Shown here one piece after another: positions 55,392 to 63,384 of a DNA stretch of 64,000 nt (its first letter is position 1; each line of letters opens with the position of its first letter). A program made the translations under genes and the position numbers. The DNA lies in NCBI RefSeq assembly GCF_009826895.1, contig NZ_WUMV01000006.1:372001-436000 (forward strand). Direction: 5' to 3'. This stretch comes from Stappia sediminis (GTDB lineage Bacteria > Pseudomonadota > Alphaproteobacteria > Rhizobiales > Stappiaceae). A model generated the notes under the pieces. The model saw nothing but the letters and a program-made list of their open reading frames with translations, was not told where the DNA came from and did not search any database.

Positions 55392-56078
55392 TCACCTCTT
55401 CGCCGCGATATTCCTCCCCCCTTGCGGCGCGATTTCTTCTTTCAGGAACTGATCGGCAAAGGCATCGAGCGCCGCCCAATCGGTGAATTCCAATTCTCCT
55501 GAAGGCCCCATTTCCACGCCCTTGGCGCGCAGGATCGCGTGCAGGATCCAGCGCTTGATGAACCCGAGCCTTGCATCGCGCACGGCACCTGCCGCCAGAT
55601 GCGTGCAATCGGCCTCCCAGCCTGCCTTTTCGAAGAACTCGGCAACGCATCGATGAGCCGCCGCGACATCCTCGCTGGTATCGCCATGCGCCGAAAGGCT
55701 CACGGAGACGAACCCCGTCGGCACGCCGCAGAGCGCCTCGCGGTGTGATTTCACGAACCGGATCAGCTCTTTCTGGTGACGGCCAGCATGGAGGGAGCCT
55801 GCAAGCAGAGCCGCGTCGAAAGGCTCTAGAGCATATTCCGTCAAAACGGCGTCGTTTTGACGATAAGAATATGCTTCAACATATTGATTCTGGAGCGTTT
55901 TCTTGTCACGAAAGCGGTTCCGCTTTCGTGGAAAGCGCTCCAGCGCCGGAACGCCATTCTTGGCAACATCGACCAGTTGAACGCCCGCGCCGTGGTCCCT
56001 CAACCGCGCCGCAATGCGCTCGACGATCTTCCGCGTCTGGCCTTCAGTAGAGGCATAGGCGACCAGAACCTGCACCAT
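55392..56078 (-). CDS. Flavodoxin-domain protein (HemG-like) with in-frame repeat insertion
   Basis: A 228-residue protein. The N-terminal FMN-binding motif YASTEGQTRKI and later LLAGSLHAGRHQ, CGVPTGFVSVSLSAHG place it in the flavodoxin family of HemG protoporphyrinogen oxidases (used in the last steps of heme synthesis) or MioC. Residues about 47-85 (RFPRKRNRFRDKKTLQN...LTEYALE) are foreign: they are encoded by a hairpin repeat (55826-55942) with a 117-bp, three-divisible length. They fall between the second strand (VQLVDVAK) and third strand (PFDAALLAGS), a loop position where folding could survive. The rest of the gene is intact. Confidence 0.85.
   Translation of the reverse strand: MVQVLVAYASTEGQTRKIVERIAARLRDHGAGVQLVDVAKNGVPALERFPRKRNRFRDKKTLQNQYVEAYSYRQNDAVLTEYALEPFDAALLAGSLHAGRHQKELIRFVKSHREALCGVPTGFVSVSLSAHGDTSEDVAAAHRCVAEFFEKAGWEADCTHLAAGAVRDARLGFIKRWILHAILRAKGVEMGPSGELEFTDWAALDAFADQFLKEEIAPQGGRNIAAKR
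55826..55942. repeat. Hairpin repeat element inserted inside the flavodoxin gene
   Basis: Two stacked stem-loops: GCATATTC...GAATATGC (55831-55874) enclosing TCAAAACG/CGTTTTGA, and TGGAGCG...CGCTCCA (55891-55942) enclosing CACGAAAGCG/CGCTTTCGTG (55907-55930). The second stem matches the repeat upstream of nadA in inverted orientation. On the coding strand it is open for about 39 codons without a stop. Confidence 0.85.
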
Positions 56079-56155
56079 AACGCGTGTTCCCTTGGTGAAA
56101 CCTCAGGCGTCAGAATGCGTCCAGTTGTGCCCTTCACGCCATGACGTGGCTCAAG

Positions 56156-56201
56156 CGCATGCCCCCAAAAGTGGATGCAGTTTTTGGGATAAGGGCATGC
56201 G
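56156..56201. repeat. Rhizobial-type palindromic element downstream of maeB
   Basis: Outer arms CGCATGCCC (56156-56164) and GGGCATGCG (56193-56201) are perfect; an inner pair CCCAAAA/TTTTGGG adds a second stem. Sequences of the form CATG..AAAAGTG..GTTTT..CATG are very common between rhizobial genes. Confidence 0.75.
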
Positions 56202-56216
56202 ATATCAAATAGCCTT

Positions 56217-58517
56217 TCATGCACTCACCTGCCCGCGCATCTGCGCCTCGACCGCCGCGAAGGCGGACATGTTCACCACCCCGCGCGAGGTGACCGAAGG
56301 TGTGAGGATATGCGCTGGCTTCGCCGTTCCCAGAAGGATCGGCCCCACATGGAGCGAATCCGTCATCACCTTGACGAGGTTCAGCGCGATATTGGCGGCA
56401 TCGAGCGTCGGGAAGACGAGCAGGTTCGCCTCACCTTCGAGCTTCGAATTCGGAATAACACGCTTGCGCATGGCTTCCGACAAAGCCGCATCGCCGTGCA
56501 TCTCGCCATCGACCTCAAGCTCCGGCGCCCGCTTCCAGATGAGCTTCAGCGCCTCGCGCATTTTCGAGGCCTGCGCGCTGTCGCGCGAGCCGAAGTTGGA
56601 GGACGAAAGAAGCGCGGCCTTGGGCGTGATGCCGAAGCGGCGGATTTCCTTCGCCGCAAGACATGTCATCTCGGCGATTTCTTCCGCCGTTGGATCTATC
56701 GTCACATAGGTATCGGTGAAGAACGTCGCTCCGGTGGAGTTGATCAGCAGCGAAAGTGCCGAGAAATCCTTCACCCCTTCAGCGCAGCCGATGATGTTGC
56801 GCACATCGCGCAAGTGCTTGGAAAACCGGCCCTCCAGACCGCAGATCAGAGCGTCCGCCTCTCCGCGGTGCACCGCAAGCGCGCCGATCACCGTGTTGTT
56901 GGAACGCACCATCGTGCGTGCGGCCTCCGGCGTCACGCCCTTGCGTCCGACAAGTTCGCTAAGCGTATCGACGTAGTCGCGGTAGCGCGGATCGTCTTCC
57001 GGATTGATGACTTCGAAGTCCTTGTCCGGCCGCACTCTCAGGCCGAAACGCTCGCAGCGCGCCTCGATCACCGCCGGACGGCCGATCAGGATCGGCTTGG
57101 CGAGCCCATCCTCCATAAGCACCTGTGTCGCGCGAAGCACGCGCTCGTCCTCGCCGTCGGAATAGATGATCGTTTCCTTTACGTCCCGCGCGGCGGCGAA
57201 GATCGGCTTCATGATCAGGCCGGAGCGGAAGACGAAGCGGTTGAGGCGGTCGTGATAGGCCTCGAAGTCCTCGATCGGGCGTTCGGCGACGCCTGTGTCC
57301 ATCGCCGCGCGCGCCACAGCGGGCGCGATCCTCAGGATCAGCCGCTGGTCGAAGGGCGAAGGGATCAGATATTTCGGGCCGAAGGTTTCCGAAACGCCGC
57401 CGTATGCGCGCGCCGCAACGTCGGAAGGCTCCTCGCGCGCAAGCTGGGCGATCGCCTCGACGGCGGCAAGCTTCATCTCCTCGTTGATTGTCGTCGCACC
57501 CACGTCAAGCGCGCCACGGAAGATATAGGGAAAGCAAAGCACATTGTTCACCTGGTTCGGATAGTCCGAACGCCCGGTGCAGATGACGGCGTCGTCGCGC
57601 ACGGCCAGCGCTTCTTCCGGCATGATCTCCGGCTTCGGGTTGGCAAGCGCCAGGATCAGCGGCCGGTCCGCCATTTTGGCGACCATTTCGGGCTTCAGCA
57701 CGCCAGCTGCCGATAGCCCCAGAAAGACGTCGGCACCCTCAATTACGTCACCGAGCGTGCGAAGCTCCGTCTTTTGCGCGAACACCGCCTTCCACTCGTC
57801 CATCAGCGCCTCGCGGCCCTCGTAGACGACGCCCTCGATATCGGTCACCCAGATGTTTTCGCGCTTCGCGCCGAGCGAGACCAGAAGGTTGAGGCAGGCA
57901 AGGGCCGCAGCACCTGCGCCCGATGCAACGATCTTCGCCTCTTCGATTGGCTTGCCGCCAAGCTCCAGTCCGTTGCGCACCGCCGCAGCCACGATGATCG
58001 CCGTACCGTGCTGGTCGTCGTGGAAGACGGGAATGTTCATGCGCTCGCGCAGGCACCGCTCGATGACGAAACATTCCGGCGCCTTGATGTCTTCCAGGTT
58101 GATCCCGCCGAAGGTCGGCTCCAGCGCGCCCACCGCATCGCAGAAACGATCCACATCGAATTCGTTCACCTCGATGTCGAAGACGTCGATCCCGGCGAAC
58201 TTCTTGAACAACACCGCCTTGCCTTCCATCACCGGCTTGGAGGCGAGCGGGCCGATGGAACCGAGGCCCAATACCGCCGTTCCGTTGGAGATCACGCCAA
58301 CAAGATTGCCGCGCGCGGTGTATTCCGCAGCCGTTCCCGGGTCCCTGGCGATTTCAAGACACGGAGCCGCAACACCCGGCGAATAGGCAAGCGCAAGGTC
58401 GCGCTGGTTGCCGAGCGGCTTGATCGGCTGGATTTCAAGCTTTCCGGGCCTTGGATAGCGATGGAAGAAAAGGGCGGCTTCATCGAGGTCTGCGGCGGTC
58501 GGCTGTTTTTCGCTCAT
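56217..58517 (-). CDS. maeB: NADP-dependent malic enzyme with phosphotransacetylase-like C-terminal domain
   Basis: A 766-residue MaeB. The N-terminal malic-enzyme part (about 1-430) has [12 protein letters not shown], the metal/substrate region [14 protein letters not shown], and the NADP motif [16 protein letters not shown]. The C-terminal part (about 440-766) resembles phosphotransacetylase ([33 protein letters not shown]), known to regulate the enzyme rather than make acetyl phosphate. It decarboxylates malate to pyruvate and NADPH. Length is normal for the fused type. It is followed by a palindromic repeat and the flavodoxin gene. Confidence 0.96.
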   Translation of the reverse strand: MSEKQPTAADLDEAALFFHRYPRPGKLEIQPIKPLGNQRDLALAYSPGVAAPCLEIARDPGTAAEYTARGNLVGVISNGTAVLGLGSIGPLASKPVMEGKAVLFKKFAGIDVFDIEVNEFDVDRFCDAVGALEPTFGGINLEDIKAPECFVIERCLRERMNIPVFHDDQHGTAIIVAAAVRNGLELGGKPIEEAKIVASGAGAAALACLNLLVSLGAKRENIWVTDIEGVVYEGREALMDEWKAVFAQKTELRTLGDVIEGADVFLGLSAAGVLKPEMVAKMADRPLILALANPKPEIMPEEALAVRDDAVICTGRSDYPNQVNNVLCFPYIFRGALDVGATTINEEMKLAAVEAIAQLAREEPSDVAARAYGGVSETFGPKYLIPSPFDQRLILRIAPAVARAAMDTGVAERPIEDFEAYHDRLNRFVFRSGLIMKPIFAAARDVKETIIYSDGEDERVLRATQVLMEDGLAKPILIGRPAVIEARCERFGLRVRPDKDFEVINPEDDPRYRDYVDTLSELVGRKGVTPEAARTMVRSNNTVIGALAVHRGEADALICGLEGRFSKHLRDVRNIIGCAEGVKDFSALSLLINSTGATFFTDTYVTIDPTAEEIAEMTCLAAKEIRRFGITPKAALLSSSNFGSRDSAQASKMREALKLIWKRAPELEVDGEMHGDAALSEAMRKRVIPNSKLEGEANLLVFPTLDAANIALNLVKVMTDSLHVGPILLGTAKPAHILTPSVTSRGVVNMSAFAAVEAQMRGQVSA

Positions 58518-58660
58518 GGTTTCGGCTTCTTGTAGGACGGCATAAATTGACGAACGGAATCAACCTATCAGCTTTGCCGCGAAAGGCCATTCGCACGAAC
58601 GTCCCGGAACGGCAAAAGACTGTTGCCCATCCATCTGCTTCGCCTTCTTTGCACAAAGGA

Positions 58661-58823
58661 CGTCATCCCGGACAAGTGAGGCAAAGCCGAGCGATGATCC
58701 GGGAACCAGCGCATATGTTGCGCGTTAGCGCACGATACAAAACCAAGGTGCGGGCTTTGCCCGCAAATATATCTGGTTCCCGGCTCTCGCGATGCGCTTA
58801 AGCGCACGCGGGCCGGGATGACG
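58661..58823. repeat. 163-bp dispersed palindromic element
   Basis: CGTCATCCCGG (58661-58671) and CCGGGATGACG (58813-58823) are perfect terminal inverted repeats. Inner GATCCGGGAACCAG and CTGGTTCCCGG also face each other. Positions 58780-58823 recur at 55253-55296. It fills most of the 328-bp gap between maeB and the ceramidase-like gene; no ORF is seen there. Confidence 0.8.
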
Positions 58824-58845
58824 GCCTTCCATCCATTACAAGCCC

Positions 58846-59493
58846 TCACCCCCTCTCCCGCGCTCGGACGAAAACCCTCAGCAGAATGTAGAGCGTCGTG
58901 GCGTTCAGGATGTGCCAGATGAAATGCGTGCCATGGGGAAATTCGGCGCAGACCGGCGCATCGAGCATCCTGAAGGACATGGAAACGGCGAACACGGCGG
59001 CAGCCCCGAACAATCCAAGCGCGGTTCCCGCCTCCTTTCCAAGCAGGGCAAGGCCGGTGATCACCATCGCCAGGAATGCCGGCACATAGCTGCCGGTCGA
59101 GCCGAAGGCGAAGCTCAACGGCTCGCCCCACCAATATGAGATGACACCGAAAACGACGACGATCCCGATGGCGGAAATGATCCGGAAACCGAAAAAGCGG
59201 CGCATGGCGAGGAATAGATAGCTGTAGATGAAGATCGAGATCGGCAGCACGTCGGCAAGCAGCGCCCAGCGCGTGGCAAGCGTGTGAAACAGAAACGAGC
59301 CGACGCCGATCACCGCAACGAGGCCCGTCAGGATCCAGGCCGGCAAATCGGCGGGCCTTGCCTTTGCCAGCGACAGCGCGATCAAGCCGGCGGCGATCAG
59401 GAAAGCGATGTTCGTTATGGCGTTGAGCGGCTCGGCCCAGAAGCTTGCATCCGCGCGCTCGCAATAGACGTCGACCTGCCTGAACCAGTCCAT
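58846..59493 (-). CDS. Ceramidase-like integral membrane protein
   Basis: A 215-residue protein with about seven membrane helices, matching the alkaline ceramidase (PF05875) layout: N-terminal CERADASFWAEPLNAITNIAFL, SFLFHTLATRWALLADVLPI, and a C-terminal HGTHFIWHILNATTLYIL with the histidines that bind zinc in that family. It would hydrolyse an amide bond in a membrane lipid; in bacteria the substrate is unproven. ATG 59493 has GGGAGAAAG upstream. The 38-residue N-terminal extension of the longer frame is not conserved-looking. Confidence 0.85.
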   Translation of the reverse strand: MDWFRQVDVYCERADASFWAEPLNAITNIAFLIAAGLIALSLAKARPADLPAWILTGLVAVIGVGSFLFHTLATRWALLADVLPISIFIYSYLFLAMRRFFGFRIISAIGIVVVFGVISYWWGEPLSFAFGSTGSYVPAFLAMVITGLALLGKEAGTALGLFGAAAVFAVSMSFRMLDAPVCAEFPHGTHFIWHILNATTLYILLRVFVRARERG

Positions 59494-59618
59494 CCACTTT
59501 CTCCCGCCATCGAATCGAATGCGAAAATGGCAATGCGGCGATACGAAGCTGTGACGAACGCCCACCTTCAATCCGGCCGAAATAACGAATACAAATTTGC
59601 ATTCCACCGGAGAGCAAC

Positions 59619-60176
59619 ATGAACCGTATCGACGAAAGCCGCCCCTTCATACCCATGCGTATCGCCGTGTTGACGGTTTCCGACACGCGCTCGCTCGACG
59701 AAGACAAGAGCGGGGCGACCTTGGCCGCGCGTATCGAGGAGGCGGGCCATAAGCTCGCGGACCGAAAAATCGTGAAGGACGATGTCGATGAGATTCGCAA
59801 AGTGGTCGGCGGCTGGATCGATTCGCCCGAGGTCGATGTCGTCATCACCACGGGCGGGACGGGCTTTACCGGGCGCGACGTGACGCCGGAGGCGGTCGAG
59901 CCGCTGTTCGAAAAGCGCATGGACGGCTTTTCCTACGCCTTCCACCGCATTTCCTACGACAAGATCGGAACCTCCACGATCCAGTCGCGCGCGACGGGCG
60001 GCGTTGCCAGGGCGACCTATATTTTCGTGCTGCCGGGTTCCACTGGTGCGTGCAAGGACGCCTGGGACGGCATCCTGAAATACCAGCTCGACTATCGTCA
60101 CATGCCTTGCAACTTCGTGGAAATCATGCCCCGCCTCGACGAACACCTGAAACGCGGCAAGCTTCGCGAAGCCTGA
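59619..60176 (+). CDS. moaB: Molybdenum cofactor biosynthesis protein B
   Basis: A 185-residue MogA/MoaB-like protein with the molybdopterin-binding region ITTGGTGFTGRDVTPEAVEPLFEK split over residues about 78-101 and YDKIGTSTIQSRATGGV, and FVLPGSTGACKDAWDGIL. MoaB-type proteins adenylylate or otherwise handle molybdopterin late in cofactor synthesis. Length matches MoaB. It is a single gene, divergent from the ceramidase-like gene with a 125-bp gap. Confidence 0.93.
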   Translation: MNRIDESRPFIPMRIAVLTVSDTRSLDEDKSGATLAARIEEAGHKLADRKIVKDDVDEIRKVVGGWIDSPEVDVVITTGGTGFTGRDVTPEAVEPLFEKRMDGFSYAFHRISYDKIGTSTIQSRATGGVARATYIFVLPGSTGACKDAWDGILKYQLDYRHMPCNFVEIMPRLDEHLKRGKLREA

Positions 60177-60321
60177 AACTGATCCAATCGGGCCTGTCCT
60201 GTGTATCTACCTGGAAGGGTTTGACGTTGCTCACTCTATCGTGAGTCGCGCTTTACCTGCTCTGTGGCAACCCTATTCTCGAATGGGTTCACCACTTTCC
60301 GAAACGGGAGGTCAAGGATTA

Positions 60322-61290
60322 ATGATCGATTTCAAGCTTAGCCGCCGCGCGGCCCTTTCCTCTGTGGCGGGTGCCGCGGTCGCAGCGCCATTCGTTCTCA
60401 AGGGCGCCACGCCCGCGAGGGCGGAAGCTCCTCTTCTCGGCGCTGCCCAGCCGCGTTTTCGTCGCATCAAGCTCGGCGCCTTCGAGGTGACGACCATGCT
60501 CGATGCCGAGCGCGGTGTCGGCGGCCCGCATCCGATCTTCGGCCAGGACCAGAGTGCCGAGGCTGTCGCGGAGCTTGCGAAGGAAAATTATCTGCCCACC
60601 GACAAGATGGTGATCGGCTTCGCGCCGGTTCTCGTCAACACGGGCAGCCAGCTCGTGCTGTTCGATACCGGCCTCGGCGGCGATGCCGGCACTCTGCCGG
60701 ATCAGCTCAAGGCCGCGGGCTATTCCACCGACCAGGTCGACATTGTGGTGATCACCCACATGCATCCCGATCACATCGGCGGCCTGATGACGAACGGCAA
60801 GCCCACCTTCGCCAAGGCCCGCTATGTCACGGGCCAGGCGGAATATGACTTCTGGTCGGCCGAGGAGCGGCTTTCCGGCGGCACGGAAGGTGTGGCCAAG
60901 CTCGTGCGGTCGAACGTCGTTCCGTTTGCGGAACAGATGACCTTCATCGGCAATGAAGGCGAGGTCGTCTCGGGCATTCACGGCATCGACACCTCCGGCC
61001 ACACGCCGGGGCACATGTCCTATCACATCGAAAGCGACGGCCAGCGCCTGCTGATCTGGGGCGATGTGGCCAATCATTTCGTCGCCTCCATCCAGCGGCC
61101 GGACTGGCATGTACGCTTCGACATGGACAAGGAAAAGGCCGCGGCCACGCGCAAGCGTGTGTTCGATATGGCAGCGGCCGACCGTCTGGCCGTCACGGGC
61201 TATCACATGCCTTTCCCTGCCATCGGTTACATCTCCACCAATGGCGGCGGCTACAGCTGGGTACCGGCGAGCTATCAGTTCTCTGTCTGA
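60322..61290 (+). CDS. Tat-exported metallo-beta-lactamase-fold hydrolase
   Basis: A 322-residue protein. The N-terminus has a twin-arginine signal (LSRRAALSSVAGAAVAAPFVL, cleavage near ARAEA), so it folds in the cytoplasm and acts in the periplasm. The zinc site is intact: H146-M-H148-P-D150-H151 and a later GIDTSGHTPGHM, LIWGDVANH and GYHMPFP. It resembles lactonase-like or quinoprotein-related MBL proteins; substrate unknown. GGAGG upstream fixes ATG 60322. Confidence 0.88.
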   Translation: MIDFKLSRRAALSSVAGAAVAAPFVLKGATPARAEAPLLGAAQPRFRRIKLGAFEVTTMLDAERGVGGPHPIFGQDQSAEAVAELAKENYLPTDKMVIGFAPVLVNTGSQLVLFDTGLGGDAGTLPDQLKAAGYSTDQVDIVVITHMHPDHIGGLMTNGKPTFAKARYVTGQAEYDFWSAEERLSGGTEGVAKLVRSNVVPFAEQMTFIGNEGEVVSGIHGIDTSGHTPGHMSYHIESDGQRLLIWGDVANHFVASIQRPDWHVRFDMDKEKAAATRKRVFDMAAADRLAVTGYHMPFPAIGYISTNGGGYSWVPASYQFSV

Positions 61291-61317
61291 CCCGTCGGGT
61301 CCGTTTCCAACGGAAAA

Positions 61318-61350
61318 GACCCCGCGGCGCATCGCTGCGGGGTCCTTCAT
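61318..61350. terminator. Bidirectional intrinsic terminator between convergent genes
   Basis: GACCCCGC (61318-61325) and GCGGGGTC (61337-61344) form an 8-bp stem. On the plus strand a T-rich CTTCATTTT follows; on the minus strand TTTT follows directly. It separates the metallo-hydrolase and the glycosyltransferase ends. Confidence 0.75.
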
Positions 61351-61371
61351 TTTCGCCACAAGCCTGAGGAG

Positions 61372-61986
61372 TCAAGCCGCCTTTGCCGCAATCCCCTCGG
61401 GAACGGCAGATGTCGCTACCGCCGCGCGAAGGAGCACGAGGCGCCTGCGGCCGATGCGCCGGGCGAACTCCCTGTGCGGTGTCGCGGCGTCGTCACGATG
61501 CCCGCCGAGGCTGCGGTAGAACTCCTTCGGGATGACCAGTGGCTGCTCGCAAAAGGGTGCTGCCAGCAACCGGCTGTTCACCGCCGCCCGCCACTCCCTG
61601 AAGCGCGCCCGCCAGCCGAAGTCGTCGAGCGAAAGGCTCAGCACCGCCGCAATATCCTTGCGCCCGTTTCGCCCTGCACGCTCGGCAAAAATGCGCATCT
61701 CCTCGCCCCAGCCCGGCTGCGGCACGCTGCCCGGGCTCAGGAACAACAGCCAGTCGCCGCGCCTCGCCGCATCGGCGCCGGCGGCGAGACACGCGCCCAG
61801 GCTGCCCCGGTTGATCAGGAATTCCGCGCCCGCCACATCGGCCACCCGCTCCGTATCGTCATCGGAGCCCCGGTCGACGACGACCACCTCCCTGACGAGG
61901 CCTTCCGCCGCCGCCGGCACGAGGGCGGCAAGCGAATGCACCAGCGCACGCTCGTTGTTCAATGTCGGAATGATGACGCTCAGCAT
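61372..61986 (-). CDS. Glycosyltransferase family 2 protein
   Basis: A 204-residue GT-A fold enzyme: start LSVIIPTLNNERALVHSL, the acidic region VVVVDRGSDDDTERVAD, NRGSLGACLAAGADAARRGDWLLFL, then the acceptor part. The usual DXD-like metal motif reads LLFLSPGS, so the metal-binding Asp is missing or displaced; activity is therefore not certain. It is short for the family but complete in frame. It is divergent from the radical SAM gene. Confidence 0.82.
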   Translation of the reverse strand: MLSVIIPTLNNERALVHSLAALVPAAAEGLVREVVVVDRGSDDDTERVADVAGAEFLINRGSLGACLAAGADAARRGDWLLFLSPGSVPQPGWGEEMRIFAERAGRNGRKDIAAVLSLSLDDFGWRARFREWRAAVNSRLLAAPFCEQPLVIPKEFYRSLGGHRDDAATPHREFARRIGRRRLVLLRAAVATSAVPEGIAAKAA

Positions 61987-62109
61987 GAGCTCTTTTTAGC
62001 GGCATTCGCCCGGTTTGGCGAGTTCGTGCGATTTTCCTTCGAATTCGGGCCTGTTTCCATCTCCATCTCTGCAACACGCCACTTGCCGGGATCGGGCCGC
62101 CTGATATAT

Positions 62110-62124
62110 GTTCTTCTTATGTTC
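62110..62124. promoter_or_regulatory. LexA/SOS box (GTTC-N7-GTTC)
   Basis: GTTC (62110-62113), seven bases, GTTC (62121-62124) matches the alphaproteobacterial LexA consensus exactly. It ends 18 bp before the ATG of the radical SAM gene, in a position where repressor would block transcription. Confidence 0.75.
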
Positions 62125-62142
62125 TCTTTTTGAGTTTCGATC

Positions 62143-63315
62143 ATGCGACACGCTCCATCCAGCACCGCCGCCCGTCACCTGCCCGAAGATCCGGCGTTCG
62201 ATCCGGACACCTGCATCGATTTCGAGGTGGCGGATACCCCTCCCCCGGCGATCCACGCAGACCGTCGGCGGGGCCGTGGCGCGGGGCTCAACATGTCGGG
62301 CCGCTTCGAACGTCAGTCGCGCGAGATTTTCGACGACGGCTGGGAATCGATCGAGGATCTTCCGCCCTTCAGGACCGAGGTTCAGGAAGAGCGTGCGCGC
62401 ACGATCATCACCCGCAACGAATCGCCCGACATCTCGTTCGACCGCTCGATAAACCCCTATCGCGGCTGCGAGCACGGCTGCGTTTACTGCTTCGCCCGCC
62501 CGACCCACGCCTACATGGGCCTGTCCCCCGGCCTCGATTTCGAATCCCGCCTCTTCGCCAAGCCGAACGCGGCGGAACTTCTGGAGCGCGAGCTTTCAAA
62601 ACCCGGCTATAGCCCCCGCACGATCGCCATCGGCACCAATACCGACCCCTATCAGCCGATAGAGCGGCAATGGAAGATCATGCGCGAAATCCTTGAGGTT
62701 CTGGACCGCTGCAATCATCCGCTCGGCATCGTCACCAAGTCGGCGCTCGTCACCCGCGATATCGACATTCTTTCGAAGATGGCCGAGCGCGGGCTGGTCA
62801 AGGTCGCGCTTTCCGTCACCACGCTTGACCGCAAGCTCGCAAGGACGATGGAACCGCGCGCATCCACGCCTGAAAAGCGTCTCTCCGCGATCCGCGCCCT
62901 GTCGGATGCGGGCATCCCCACATCGGTCATGGTCGCCCCCGTCGTGCCCGCGCTCACGGACAGCGAGATGGAGGCGATCCTGACAGCCGCTCACGATGCC
63001 GGCGCGAGCGAAGCAGGCTATATCCTCCTGCGCCTGCCGCTGGAGGTAAGCCCCCTCTTCCGGGACTGGCTCTTGAGGAACCGGCCCGACCGCTATCAGC
63101 ATGTCATGAACATCCTGCGGTCCATGCGTGGCGGCAAGGATTACGATGCCGAATGGGGCAAGCGCTTTCGGGGGCAAGGGCCTTACGCACAGCACCTTGG
63201 CAGACGCTTCACGCTTGCCGCAAGGCGTTTGGGCCTGAACCGGCGCCGTTTCAAACTGAGTGCGGACGCCTTCATCGCGCCTCAGAAGGGCGGCGTGCAA
63301 CTCGCCCTGTTTTGA
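62143..63315 (+). CDS. PA0069/Rv2578c-family radical SAM protein
   Basis: A 390-residue radical SAM protein of the SplB-like superfamily. The iron-sulfur motif C109-E-H-G-C113-V-Y-C116 binds the 4Fe-4S cluster and SAM; further blocks are GTNTDPYQPIERQW, VTKSALVTRDIDIL and RASTPEKRLSAI. The family is conserved but uncharacterised; relation to spore photoproduct lyase suggests action on nucleic acid, which the SOS box directly upstream supports. ATG 62143 starts the ORF after the box. Confidence 0.9.
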   Translation: MRHAPSSTAARHLPEDPAFDPDTCIDFEVADTPPPAIHADRRRGRGAGLNMSGRFERQSREIFDDGWESIEDLPPFRTEVQEERARTIITRNESPDISFDRSINPYRGCEHGCVYCFARPTHAYMGLSPGLDFESRLFAKPNAAELLERELSKPGYSPRTIAIGTNTDPYQPIERQWKIMREILEVLDRCNHPLGIVTKSALVTRDIDILSKMAERGLVKVALSVTTLDRKLARTMEPRASTPEKRLSAIRALSDAGIPTSVMVAPVVPALTDSEMEAILTAAHDAGASEAGYILLRLPLEVSPLFRDWLLRNRPDRYQHVMNILRSMRGGKDYDAEWGKRFRGQGPYAQHLGRRFTLAARRLGLNRRRFKLSADAFIAPQKGGVQLALF

Positions 63316-63384
63316 ATCGATTTGCGGGGGATGAAAAGGCGATCCGGCTTGAGCATCCGCGAGGTCGTGCGCCACTATTCATCC

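Noticed and set aside
56310-57716. 468-codon open frame antisense to maeB
   Set aside because: maeB motifs on the minus strand are unambiguous.
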